A stretch of DNA of 64,000 bases from Brevibacterium antiquum (GCF_016107655.1 NZ_JABASX010000001.1:1-64000); one strand, 5' to 3'. Shown: positions 52,410 to 61,084, counted from the first letter of the stretch. A program made the numbers and translations. The notes: generated by a model not told the origin, from the letters alone.

Positions 52410-53176
52410 AACTTCTCGTTGTCAATCCGAATATCTCCAACGATGTGACCACACTGATCGCTGCCGAGGCCGAACGCAGCAAAGCACCAGAAACCCAATT
52501 GACGATTCGCACGGCCGGGTTTGGAGTCGAGTACATTGAAACTCGATTGGAGTCACTGCTCGCGGGGACGGCGACGGCAGAAGTCATCGCCGAAAATCCT
52601 GGCTTCGACGCGGTGATGGTCGCCGCGTTCGGGGACCCAGGAATGCCGGCATTGAAAGAGCTCTGCGATGCCCCCGTCATCGGGATTACTGAGGCCGCGC
52701 TTGCAGCTGCCTCACTTTTGGGGAGCCGCATGTCCATCATCGCAATATCACCTCGGATCACCCCGTGGTATCGCGATTGCGTTGAGTCATACGGATACGC
52801 GTCCAGACTGGCGTCCATTCATTCGCTATCTGACCCGCTGAATTCTATCGGATCGGTACAGCAGGAGTTCGGCCAGAAGTTGGTTGAACTCGCGCATCTG
52901 GCAGTGGAGCGTGACGGAGCGGATGCCATCGTCTTGGCGGGTGCCCCATTGGCTGGCTTGGCCCGCCAAGTAAAGGATCAGATTCCGGTGCCCGTCGTCG
53001 ACGGGATTTCGGCAGGAGTGAAATTGACTGAAGCCATCGTGGCACTGGATAGCAATCCTCATCGAGCTAGTTCTTATGGGCCCCCTCCTGTAAAGGTACG
53101 CGGAGGCCTGTCCACGGCACTTGATGAACAGATCGCACGTCGTCAGAGCACTATCTACCCGGAGGGGGAAGCATGA
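52406..53176 (+). CDS. Asp/Glu/hydantoin racemase-family protein lacking the catalytic cysteines
   Basis: 256 aa. It has the two-lobed family fold: KLLVVNPNISNDVT at the N-terminus, AVMVAAFGDPGMPALKEL, VIGITEAALAAASLLG, and IVLAGAPLAGLARQVKDQIPVPVVDG. Hydantoin racemases carry Cys in the first lobe (A-C-F-x-D-P-G) and in the second (G-C-A-G-M). Here those places hold Ala74 and Gly179. The only cysteines (C87, C124) are elsewhere. Ordinary two-base racemisation therefore looks unlikely. It overlaps its neighbours by 4 nt on both sides and lies directly before the amidohydrolase gene. Confidence 0.88.
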   Translation: MKLLVVNPNISNDVTTLIAAEAERSKAPETQLTIRTAGFGVEYIETRLESLLAGTATAEVIAENPGFDAVMVAAFGDPGMPALKELCDAPVIGITEAALAAASLLGSRMSIIAISPRITPWYRDCVESYGYASRLASIHSLSDPLNSIGSVQQEFGQKLVELAHLAVERDGADAIVLAGAPLAGLARQVKDQIPVPVVDGISAGVKLTEAIVALDSNPHRASSYGPPPVKVRGGLSTALDEQIARRQSTIYPEGEA

Positions 53177-54594
53177 GCGAAACCTTAGTCATCGCACATG
53201 GACTAGTGGTTAATTCGAATGGCAGACAGCGAGCGCATGTCGTGTTGAGGGATGGAAAAATCTCCGAAGTTGTAGATGCGTCGTCACCTGTGCCAACCGC
53301 AGATCGTCTCATCGACGCCACGGGCCGCATAGTGATTCCGGGTGGTGTCGATGCGCACTGCCACATCGCTCAACAGACTGGTCCACATCTCACCACAGAC
53401 AGCTATGCAATCACCACGGCAGCTGCGCTGGCTGGCGGGACCACCACTGTCATGGACTTCGGCATCCCAGCGGACTCCACACAGACCCCATTGCAGGCGG
53501 CCGAATACAAGCTCTCACTAGTACCTGAAGCACGTTGTGACGTAGCGCTTCATTCTTCAGTAATCACATGGGACGAGACTGTACCGGATCAGCTCAATGC
53601 CCTCGCTGATCGTGGCATTCGATCGGTGAAACTTTACGCCACCAATAGGGGAACAACAATGGCCGATGGTGACACCATGGTCAAAGTCCTCCGTGAAATG
53701 GCGCGAATTGACGGGCTCACTTTCGTTCATGCTGAGCACGACGAGATCATCGTGGACTGCACTGAACGGCACGCCGACATTGGCGAAGTCCACGCCAGAG
53801 ATCTTCCTTTCACCCGCCCCATTTTGGCGGAGGAAGCCAGTGTGCGAGAAGTCCTTGCTATGGCTGAATATGCGGGAGCGGCAGTCTACTTTGTCCATCA
53901 GTCCTCCCCAGGTGCCGTTGACCTGGTCACTGCAGCTCAGGCACGTGGTCTGCCGATCTACTCCGAAACGTGCCCACACTACGTGGCACTCAGCGACGAG
54001 GTCTACAACGGTCCCCGGCCAGAGTTCTTCGCCTGTTGTCCGCCCATGCGCGATAAAGAAACAATGTTGGCACTGAGGGAACGTCTGACCTCCGGTGCGA
54101 TCAACACAGTTGCCTCTGACCATTCCAGCTATGATCTCGCCCAGAAACGCAGTCACATTGAGGACTTGCGATTGATGCCACACGGGCTGCCCGGTGTCGA
54201 GACGAGACTGCCCGTGACCTACTCCCATATGGTCGAAGGCGATCTCAGTGGGTTGGAATCCTTTGTCGCGGCATTCGCGACTTTTCCTGCACGAATCAAT
54301 GGACTCCGGGGCAAAGGCTCAATCGCGCCTGGCTTCGATGCAGATGTCGTGCTCATCGATCCGGAGGAATTCCGCGAAGTTGCTGTTGAAGATCTCCACA
54401 TGGGCACGGACTTCTCGCCCTTCGAAAGGATGAATCTTCGCGGTTGGCCACATGTTGTCATCAGTGGTGGCACAGTCGTATTTCAAGAGGGGCAGTTCAT
54501 CGACCCTGGGCCCGTCGGCCGTTTCCTCAAACAGCATCCATTTTCCGAGGCAACGGCATGGCCTGAACTCGGTCTCCCCGGACAGCCCGAGTAA
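53173..54594 (+). CDS. Cyclic amidohydrolase, dihydropyrimidinase/hydantoinase family
   Basis: 473 aa, a zinc TIM-barrel amidohydrolase that opens cyclic amides or imides (hydantoins, dihydropyrimidines, allantoin). Metal site residues are visible: H62 and H64 (DAHCH), Lys153 to be carboxylated (SVKLYAT), H186, H242, and D316 (ASDHSSY). SETCPHYV, the allantoinase/dihydropyrimidinase segment, is at 264-271. The terminal part has the usual GSIAPGFDADVVLIDP. The start overlaps the racemase gene. No carbamoylase gene follows, unlike in standard hydantoin clusters. Confidence 0.92.
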   Translation: MSETLVIAHGLVVNSNGRQRAHVVLRDGKISEVVDASSPVPTADRLIDATGRIVIPGGVDAHCHIAQQTGPHLTTDSYAITTAAALAGGTTTVMDFGIPADSTQTPLQAAEYKLSLVPEARCDVALHSSVITWDETVPDQLNALADRGIRSVKLYATNRGTTMADGDTMVKVLREMARIDGLTFVHAEHDEIIVDCTERHADIGEVHARDLPFTRPILAEEASVREVLAMAEYAGAAVYFVHQSSPGAVDLVTAAQARGLPIYSETCPHYVALSDEVYNGPRPEFFACCPPMRDKETMLALRERLTSGAINTVASDHSSYDLAQKRSHIEDLRLMPHGLPGVETRLPVTYSHMVEGDLSGLESFVAAFATFPARINGLRGKGSIAPGFDADVVLIDPEEFREVAVEDLHMGTDFSPFERMNLRGWPHVVISGGTVVFQEGQFIDPGPVGRFLKQHPFSEATAWPELGLPGQPE

Positions 54595-54623
54595 GACGAA
54601 TGACACCGACAGGAGTAGAACTG

Positions 54624-55397
54624 ATGTCACAGAACGTCGAATCGCTATCACCCCATTTGAACCACCCATCGGTCAAAGGCACTCGTCAGACTCGGATCGG
54701 CATGATCGTTCCTTCGTCAAACACGTGTTTGGAACCACAGACCTACAGGATTTTGGGACCTCGGGAGGATGTCACCGTGCACAGTACTCGAATTTCTGTG
54801 ACGAGGATTGCTCTCGACAAACAGTCCGATCACCAGTTCGATGTCGGTTCGATGCAATCAGCAGCAGAACTGCTCAAAACGGCAGACGTGGATGTCATCG
54901 CGTGGAATGGTACCAGCGGCTCTTGGTTGGGTGCAGCACACGACCGGGAGATCACAGACTGCATTTCGGACGCCACGGGAGTTCCAGCCACCACTAGTAC
55001 TCTGGCTTACCTCGAGATCTTCAATCGTTTCCACATCAGCAAAATCGCACTGCTCACGCCTTACACCACTGACGTCAACGAGCAGGTGGCCGAATCATAT
55101 GGTCATGAAGGACTCGAAGTAGTCGAATCCCGCTGTTTGGGACTATCCGACAATGAGTCTTTCGCCAATGCGAGTCTGCAGGAGCTGTTGCCAAAGTCGC
55201 GCGAGCTTCTGTCCAATACTCCAGATTGCATGGTCTACTTATGCACCAACATGTACGGTGCGCCCTTGGTGGAACAGCTGGAAACGGAATTTGATGTCCC
55301 TGTACTCGATTCGGTCGCGGTCACGTTGTGGCATGCCCTGGATCTTGCGGGAGCAGATGCTTTGGATGCTCGGTGGGGGCGGTTACTCTCCAACTGA
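54624..55397 (+). CDS. Maleate isomerase/arylmalonate decarboxylase-like protein
   Basis: 257 aa, Asp/Glu racemase superfamily. Starts after a ~20-residue leader with TRIGMIVPSSNTCLEP, the pattern of maleate cis-trans isomerases and arylmalonate decarboxylase. First-lobe motif WNGTSGSW (94-101) has Gly-Thr-Ser where isomerases and racemases have a Cys. The second-lobe motif YLCTNMYGAP keeps Cys207. One cysteine plus G-T-S is the arylmalonate decarboxylase arrangement, so a decarboxylation is as plausible as isomerisation. ATG 54624 has AGGAG 9 nt upstream; an upstream ATG at 54600 lacks one. Last gene of the operon. Confidence 0.87.
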   Translation: MSQNVESLSPHLNHPSVKGTRQTRIGMIVPSSNTCLEPQTYRILGPREDVTVHSTRISVTRIALDKQSDHQFDVGSMQSAAELLKTADVDVIAWNGTSGSWLGAAHDREITDCISDATGVPATTSTLAYLEIFNRFHISKIALLTPYTTDVNEQVAESYGHEGLEVVESRCLGLSDNESFANASLQELLPKSRELLSNTPDCMVYLCTNMYGAPLVEQLETEFDVPVLDSVAVTLWHALDLAGADALDARWGRLLSN

Positions 55398-55507
55398 TGA
55401 CTTGGATTGCCCAGGATCGGAGGGTCGACAGATCAACGCAAGGACACAACTTGGCCAAGAAATGTTGACGTTCATTCATCCGCCATTGCTTAGTGAGGTC
55501 TGAGCCC

Positions 55508-56422
55508 TCAACCGGTGAATTCGCCATAGTCCGAGAAGAGCCTCCTTAGTAACCCCACAGCTTCGTCCATGCGTCGAGAAGGTCGGATTCCTCCGGGTAT
55601 GACCGCACTGATGGCATTCCTTGGAATGCTGTCCGCGACAGGGATTTCGACGACTCCCGGTGCCAGTGTGTTGATCTCGTGAGGGAGGGAATAGCGGAGA
55701 GAGTATCCGAGGCCACTCGCGACCAGGGCGGTCACGGTCGCGAGGTTCGCACTTGTCCATTTGATCCGAGGCTCAACACCGGCCGCGCGCATGAACTCTA
55801 TCGAGCGATCGCGGCTGGGTGGAATGTCGATCAAGATTGCAGACTCATGGGCGACTTCGGTGAAGGAGATCTCTGTCCTGTCGCCGAGGGGATGCGAGGA
55901 CGGGAGCATGATTTTCAGAACGACTTCGGCGAGCTCTTGGGACTCGACAGCGTCGATGGTCTGCCGCGAGAAGACGACGGCTACGTCCAGCACTCCATCG
56001 ATGAGTGCCGCCTGCAAATCACCAGCAGAACCCTCCTGATAGTTGAACGCCACCTGTGGGTGTTCTCGTTCGAAGTGTGCAGCTAATGGCGGTACGACGT
56101 GCGGCGATAGTGATGAGACACAGCCGATCTCGAGGGGCCCTGACATCTCGGAGCCACCATCGGTTGCCGAATGCTCGAGGTCGGTAGTCATCGCGATAAT
56201 TTGTCGCGCACGTGCGGAGAACTCTCGCCCCACTCGCGTTGGTACGACTCCTTTGGCTCGGTTTCGAATGAGCAGATCCGTGCCCAGTTGTCTTTCCAGC
56301 TGTCCAATAGCCATTGACACTGTTGCCTGAGTGACATTGACCTGCCTCGAGGCTGCCGTCACCGATCCGGTATCGATGATGGCGACGAAGTATTCGAGCT
56401 GACGCAGCGTAATGTCACTCAT
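55508..56422 (-). CDS. LysR-family transcriptional regulator
   Basis: 304 aa. The N-terminal helix-turn-helix is ITLRQLEYFVAIIDTGSVTAASRQVNVTQATVSMAIGQLERQLGTDLL. It is followed by the periplasmic-binding-like effector domain (GPLEIGCVSSLSPHVVPPLAAHF). It is divergent from the MBL hydrolase gene and likely controls it. ATG 56422 has AGGA 8 nt upstream; a TTG one codon earlier is less likely. The start lies inside one arm of an inverted repeat (56421-56457), suggesting autoregulation. Confidence 0.93.
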   Translation of the reverse strand: MSDITLRQLEYFVAIIDTGSVTAASRQVNVTQATVSMAIGQLERQLGTDLLIRNRAKGVVPTRVGREFSARARQIIAMTTDLEHSATDGGSEMSGPLEIGCVSSLSPHVVPPLAAHFEREHPQVAFNYQEGSAGDLQAALIDGVLDVAVVFSRQTIDAVESQELAEVVLKIMLPSSHPLGDRTEISFTEVAHESAILIDIPPSRDRSIEFMRAAGVEPRIKWTSANLATVTALVASGLGYSLRYSLPHEINTLAPGVVEIPVADSIPRNAISAVIPGGIRPSRRMDEAVGLLRRLFSDYGEFTG

Positions 56423-56457
56423 CAATAATTCCTATGTGCTTGTTCATAACTATTGAT
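56421..56457. promoter_or_regulatory. LysR-type operator candidate (ATCAATA-N23-TATTGAT)
   Basis: Perfect 7-bp arms with centres 30 bp apart, three helical turns, between the lysR start and the divergent gene. This spacing suits a LysR tetramer. Confidence 0.4.
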
Positions 56458-56532
56458 TCTACAAAATCAGTGAGGTGAAGCACACTGGAAATTGATCGTT
56501 ACATCACCGATTAAAAGGGGCCGCATCAATCC

Positions 56533-57555
56533 ATGTCTGAAGACAACAGTCCGCACGTCATCACTTTGGGGACAGCAGGGGGACCACGATGGTGGCGCTA
56601 TCGTGAGCAGAAGGTTCGCGCAGGTATTTCCACCGCTGTCGTCGTCGGCGATGCGGTCTACATGATTGATTGCGGCTATAGTGCGGGACGCCAGCTTGTC
56701 GAAGCCGGACACAGCCTCGACGCAGTGCAAGCGGTGTTCTTGACACATCTGCACTCGGACCACATCGCGGATCTCGCATCGATTGCGATGTTCAGTACGT
56801 TCGAGATCACTGACGAAGAACGAGAGGCTATAGTTCTTATCGGCCCGGGGGATCGAGGCGTCTTGCCGACCGTCTCACCACATGCGAAGGTGCCACCTCG
56901 ACCAGTGTCTGGGCACTCACCGACGCCAGGCACCATTGAGACCTTTACCCGACTGGTCGAAGCGAATGCGACCGATCTCAACGAACGTATCCTCGACAGC
57001 CTTCGACCATCTCCTTTGGACATGTTCCAGCCTCAGGACATCGTCCTCCCTAAGGGGATCGGGTTCGAGCCGAACGAGAATCCTGCGCCGCAGATGGATC
57101 CTTTCGTCGTGTACGAGGACACTCGTGTTCGGGTGTCGGCGATACTGGTGGAACATCCGCCGATGGCACCGGCGTTCGGCTACCGATTCGACACCGATGA
57201 TGGGGCCGTAGTCGTATCAGGCGATACGGCGTTTACTCCGAACCTGATCACTCTTGCCGAAGGGGCTGATCTGCTGCTGCACGAGGCCATTGACCTGGAA
57301 TGGTTGACTGCGAAGTTCCCTGACCCGACGAGTGCCCAGGCGCGCGCGATTCGGAGCCATCACGAACGGTCTCATACGTCGATCTCGGACGCGTTGGCCG
57401 TAGCTCGCTCGGCCGACGTCAGTCAGCTAGCGCTTCATCACCTCGTTCCGGGTACATCGGGTCCTTCCCTCGAGCGGCAGCTCGCCGACGAGACCGGCCT
57501 GAACGCTGTGGTGCCTAATGATCTCGACATCATTCCATTTGGCCAGCACCGCTAG
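56533..57555 (+). CDS. Metallo-beta-lactamase-fold hydrolase (AtsA/RNase Z-like)
   Basis: 340 aa. The zinc motif HLHSDH is at 72-77, after VYMIDCGYSAGRQLVEAG. A later VVVSGDTAFTPNLITLAEGADLLLHEA contains the bridging Asp, and the end QLALHHLVPG has the final His. A ~60-residue insert (HAKVPPRPVSGH onward) sits between the motifs. Arylsulfatase, lactonase or phosphodiesterase activities are all known in this group. AAGGGG lies 12 nt upstream of the ATG, a rather long spacing. Followed by the NhaC gene after 54 nt. Confidence 0.88.
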   Translation: MSEDNSPHVITLGTAGGPRWWRYREQKVRAGISTAVVVGDAVYMIDCGYSAGRQLVEAGHSLDAVQAVFLTHLHSDHIADLASIAMFSTFEITDEEREAIVLIGPGDRGVLPTVSPHAKVPPRPVSGHSPTPGTIETFTRLVEANATDLNERILDSLRPSPLDMFQPQDIVLPKGIGFEPNENPAPQMDPFVVYEDTRVRVSAILVEHPPMAPAFGYRFDTDDGAVVVSGDTAFTPNLITLAEGADLLLHEAIDLEWLTAKFPDPTSAQARAIRSHHERSHTSISDALAVARSADVSQLALHHLVPGTSGPSLERQLADETGLNAVVPNDLDIIPFGQHR

Positions 57556-57609
57556 TGCCTTGTATCCAGGACAATCAACCTGCCCCTACCAACTCTCGGA
57601 GTGACAACG

Positions 57610-59034
57610 ATGTACACGCCCCAGAAGCCGAACTTCATCATCGCGACCCTACCGTTGCTGACTCTCATCGGAATGGCATTCATGTCGACCGTATACTGGG
57701 GCGTTGGCATGCTCGTACCGATCATCACCGGTATCGCAGTTGCAGGCCTCATCGGAAAGGCATTGGGATATTCGTGGCGCGAGCTTGAGCAATCGCTGAC
57801 CGACGGTGTGAGCAAGGCGTTGCCCGCCGTGTTCATTCTGATCCTGATCGGCATGATCATTGGCACATGGATCAGTGGCGGTATTATTCCCACACTGGTC
57901 TACTACGGCTTGAGCATTATCAACCCAAGTTTCTTCCTGCCGTTAGTGTGCCTGATCACGGCGTTCGTCTCACTTGTTTTAGGCAGCTCATTCACATCGA
58001 TTGCCACCATTGGCCTGGCCTTCATGGCAATCGGCGAGGGAATGGACATGCCAGCACCGATCGTCGCCGGAGCAGTGATCTCGGGCGCGTTCTTTGGTGA
58101 CAAGCTCTCACCACTGTCGGATACGACGAACGTGGCTCCTGCGATGGTTGGAGAGAGTCTCTTCGACCACATCCGACACATGCTCTGGGATACGATCCCG
58201 GCACTGTTGATCAGCGCCGTCCTCTATTGGATCATCGGCCTCAGAGTTGTCGGCAACTCACCGGTGGGAGCTGGAGACCCTGGCGCGATTCTTGCCGGGT
58301 TGCAAGACCAATTCACGATTCACCCCCTCATCCTGATCGTGGTCGTACTTGCGTTGGTCCTCGTTGGTTTGAAAGTGCCAGCAATTCCGGCACTCATCGT
58401 CGTCGCCCTCATGGGAGCGATCACGGCAATTTTGGTTCAAGGCAGGTCGCTGGGGGAGACGCTCCAGGCAATGACTGCTGGATACACCTCGGATTCTGGG
58501 CAGGGAGCAATCGATAGCCTGTTGAGCAACGGGGGTATATCGTCGATGTTCGAAACGGTCGGCCTCGTCATCGTCGCCACTGCACTCGGTGGGATCCTGG
58601 AAAGGACTGGTATCTTCGCTGCCTTGATCGACCCGCTCATTCGTCGGATCAAACGGACGGGCTCGCTCATCGCGGCAACGATCTTCGCGACATTACTTGT
58701 CGGATTCTCCAGCGGTGCCCAGTTTCTCGCGATCATTCTGCCTGCTCGTGGATTCTTTGAGACCTATAAGAGGATGAATCTCTCACCGTTGAACCTCTCC
58801 AGAGCTGTCGAAGCCGCCGGGACTGTTGGTATCAACCTCGTTCCGTGGGGTGTGCCGGCAGTCTTCGCCGCCGGAGTCTTCGGTCTCTCACCCACCCAGT
58901 TCATCCCTTGGATTTTGTTCGCGTTCATCGTTCCGTTGCTCAATATCGTCTACGGCTATACCGGTTTCAGCATTAAGCGACTGACATCGTCTGGGCGATC
59001 GAAGGAGAATGAGATGTCGCGGTCGGCTGAATGA
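57610..59034 (+). CDS. NhaC-family Na+/H+ antiporter-type transporter
   Basis: 474 aa with about twelve membrane segments. It has TVYWGVGMLVPIITGIAVAGLIGKALGYSW, and the conserved GAFFGDKLSPLSDTTNVAPAMVG segment diagnostic of NhaC proteins. LVPWGVPAVFAAGVFGLSPTQFIPW comes near the end. NhaC members exchange Na+ for H+ or organic substrates (for example malate/lactate antiport in MleN), so substrate transport linked to the hydrolase upstream is possible. ATG 57610 has GGAG 9 nt upstream; GTG 57601 sits directly after it. Confidence 0.9.
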   Translation: MYTPQKPNFIIATLPLLTLIGMAFMSTVYWGVGMLVPIITGIAVAGLIGKALGYSWRELEQSLTDGVSKALPAVFILILIGMIIGTWISGGIIPTLVYYGLSIINPSFFLPLVCLITAFVSLVLGSSFTSIATIGLAFMAIGEGMDMPAPIVAGAVISGAFFGDKLSPLSDTTNVAPAMVGESLFDHIRHMLWDTIPALLISAVLYWIIGLRVVGNSPVGAGDPGAILAGLQDQFTIHPLILIVVVLALVLVGLKVPAIPALIVVALMGAITAILVQGRSLGETLQAMTAGYTSDSGQGAIDSLLSNGGISSMFETVGLVIVATALGGILERTGIFAALIDPLIRRIKRTGSLIAATIFATLLVGFSSGAQFLAIILPARGFFETYKRMNLSPLNLSRAVEAAGTVGINLVPWGVPAVFAAGVFGLSPTQFIPWILFAFIVPLLNIVYGYTGFSIKRLTSSGRSKENEMSRSAE

Positions 59035-59161
59035 CGTCGCAGTCCTCCATAACCTGTTCGGTCCCGGTGGTGATGTCGTCTCGAAAACCATTTTGGGAGT
59101 TGGTTTGGTTGACACGCCTCGTTGGGCATTATTACTAGGGGCGCAATGAGTTTCGGAGGTG

Positions 59162-59965
59162 TCAGACCGGACCGCGACGAGAAAGAAGAGATGTCACACG
59201 CATGCGGTCGCTGTTGATCCACACATCGGAATATTCGATTGCTCGACCATCTGCGATATAGCTGACTTGCTGCAGATACTGAACGGGGCTCCCAGGAACG
59301 ATTCCCAATGCACCTGAGACTTCTTCACCTGCGGCTTCGGCGATAAAAGTGCGGCGGGCAGTTGTGACGACCAGACCGTGCTCTGACTCCAGTGACCCAA
59401 AGAGGCTCACAGAACGGAAATCTGTATCTTCGATACCTGGTGCCATATCAGCCCTGACATAGTTCACGAGGTAAGCAATCGGCCCTTCGTCTGTGGAGCG
59501 CACGCGGCGAAGGAGTAGTACGGGCGTCTCTGGGCCGACATCGAGGAGGCCTGCCACCTTCTGCGGGGCACGGTCCAGTCTGCTTTCGAGAACAGCCACA
59601 TCGGCGGTGATTCCTCTCGCGGCGAAGTCCTCGGACAGGGTTGTGAGGTTTTGCGCGAGCGCAGGTTCGAACTGCGTGGCCGTGACGAATGTCCCCTTAC
59701 CTCTGACCTGGACAAGCCGTCCTTCGGTAATGAGAGTGGCGAGGGCCTTTCGCAGAGTTCCCCGAGAGACTCCGAACTCGGCCGCGAGATCAGGCTCTGG
59801 CTTGAGGCGATAGTGAACGGGCCAAGCCCCGGTGTCCAGGCGCTCACGGATCACTTCGGCGATCTGGACGTGAAACGGCACGGGGATCGAGCGGTCGACG
59901 CCGGGGGAAGTGCTTGCTGCAGTGCTCACATCTACCCTCTCGTCGTTCATTGTTGCTTTCATCAT
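59162..59965 (-). CDS. GntR-family regulator, HutC/UTRA subgroup
   Basis: About 267 aa. The winged helix begins near PVPFHVQIAEVIRERLDTGAWP and includes PEPDLAAEFGVSRGTLRKALATLITEGRLVQVRGKGTFV. The UTRA ligand domain ends with AIEYSDVWINSDRMRV. The ligand is probably a sugar or nucleoside-derived phosphate, given the divergent kinase-aldolase operon. The start is uncertain: ATGs at 59965, 59962 and 59950 are close together, and an in-frame ATG at 60034 would run through the operator. A TATGAT near 59963 could be a -10. Confidence 0.88.
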   Translation of the reverse strand: MMKATMNDERVDVSTAASTSPGVDRSIPVPFHVQIAEVIRERLDTGAWPVHYRLKPEPDLAAEFGVSRGTLRKALATLITEGRLVQVRGKGTFVTATQFEPALAQNLTTLSEDFAARGITADVAVLESRLDRAPQKVAGLLDVGPETPVLLLRRVRSTDEGPIAYLVNYVRADMAPGIEDTDFRSVSLFGSLESEHGLVVTTARRTFIAEAAGEEVSGALGIVPGSPVQYLQQVSYIADGRAIEYSDVWINSDRMRVTSLLSRRGPV

Positions 59966-59991
59966 ATTGACACAGTGTCCTCTGTCACTTA

Positions 59992-60023
59992 TGTTCATTA
60001 TTGTACATGGACATATATGAACA
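59992..60023. promoter_or_regulatory. Operator candidate TGTTCAT-N18-ATGAACA
   Basis: Perfect 7-bp inverted arms between the HutC-type regulator and the divergent kinase operon, ending 13 nt before the kinase ATG. A TGTACA lies between the arms. Confidence 0.45.
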
Positions 60024-60035
60024 AAGAAGGTCACG

Positions 60036-61043
60036 ATGAGAATCGCGGTTGTCGGCAGCTACGGCGTTGGCCTCACCATGCGCACGAGTCATTTCCCTGA
60101 GCTAGGCGAAACCCTGACGGGAGGCAGACTGAGTTCAGGGCACGGCGGCAAAGGATCGAACCAGGCCGTCGCGGCACGTCGGCTTGGAGCTGACGTTTCA
60201 CTCTTGACCACAGTCGGGGACGACGCGCCTGCAAGTGCTGCTCATGATCTGTGGCAGAACGAGGGTATCGACGCTTCCGGTGTTCTCACGGTTCCAGGTG
60301 AGGCCACGATGACTGGCATCATCATGGTGGATGACGATGCGGAGAACCGCATCGTCATCGCCCCTGGCGCGCTGGATCACTTTTCGCCTGAAGACGTCCG
60401 GTCGCACGCTGAGACCATCGAGGCTGCCGACGCTCTCGTCGTCTGCCTCGAGATTCCGATGCCGACGGCGTGCGAAGCTCTGCGGATCGGGCATGCAGCG
60501 GGAGTCCTGACAATCCTCAACCCGGCTCCGGCCTGTCCCGTTCCTTCCGAGGTCTTTGCTCACGTTGACGTCATCACCCCGAACCTCACAGAAGCGACGA
60601 CGCTCCTTCGAGGCCACGCCGACTCGGTGTCGATCGATGACGACTCCAGGCCAGATCTCGGCGGCGAAACACCAGCGGATGCGAACAGCTCACCGGAACA
60701 GTTGGCGACAACCATTCATGGGCGCACGGGTGCACGTGTCGTGCTCACCCTCGGTGGCGACGGCAGCGTCGTCGTCGACTCTCATGGGGCCAGCCGCATA
60801 CCTCCGGTGCCGCCGACGCGACTCGTTGATACCACTGGTGCAGGGGACTCGTTCACCGCGGCGCTGGCCGTCTCGCTCGTCGAAGGAGAGGATCTGCACA
60901 CTGCCGCCGGCCGCGCGGCAGCAGTGGGCGCGCATGTCGTCGCGCACGACGAAGTAATACCTGCGCTACCTTACCGCTCCGATCTCTCAGATCGGCTGTG
61001 GCCGCCTGTCGGTGAGTCCACAGCTTCCGACGCTCATCTTTGA
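60036..61043 (+). CDS. PfkB-family carbohydrate kinase (ribokinase or deoxyribokinase)
   Basis: 335 aa. It phosphorylates a sugar at the terminal hydroxyl. Seen: IAVVGSYGVGLTMRTSHFPELGETLTGG, GHGGKGSNQAVAARRLGADVSLLT (PfkB signature 1), VVLTLGGDGSVV and DTTGAGDSFTAALA (signature 2 with the catalytic Asp). An additional ~30-residue insert (SVSIDDDSRPDLGGETPADAN) lies before the ATP site. Adjacent deoC and a nucleoside hydrolase suggest ribose or 2-deoxyribose as substrate. ATG 60036 has GAAGG 6 nt upstream. Confidence 0.9.
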   Translation: MRIAVVGSYGVGLTMRTSHFPELGETLTGGRLSSGHGGKGSNQAVAARRLGADVSLLTTVGDDAPASAAHDLWQNEGIDASGVLTVPGEATMTGIIMVDDDAENRIVIAPGALDHFSPEDVRSHAETIEAADALVVCLEIPMPTACEALRIGHAAGVLTILNPAPACPVPSEVFAHVDVITPNLTEATTLLRGHADSVSIDDDSRPDLGGETPADANSSPEQLATTIHGRTGARVVLTLGGDGSVVVDSHGASRIPPVPPTRLVDTTGAGDSFTAALAVSLVEGEDLHTAAGRAAAVGAHVVAHDEVIPALPYRSDLSDRLWPPVGESTASDAHL

Positions 61044-61084
61044 TTCCCTTACGACTAATCACATCGATAGAAAGCAGATACACC

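Noticed and set aside
59035-59161. Terminator between the convergent NhaC and HutC-type genes
   Set aside because: I looked for a stable stem with a T-rich tail and found none convincing.
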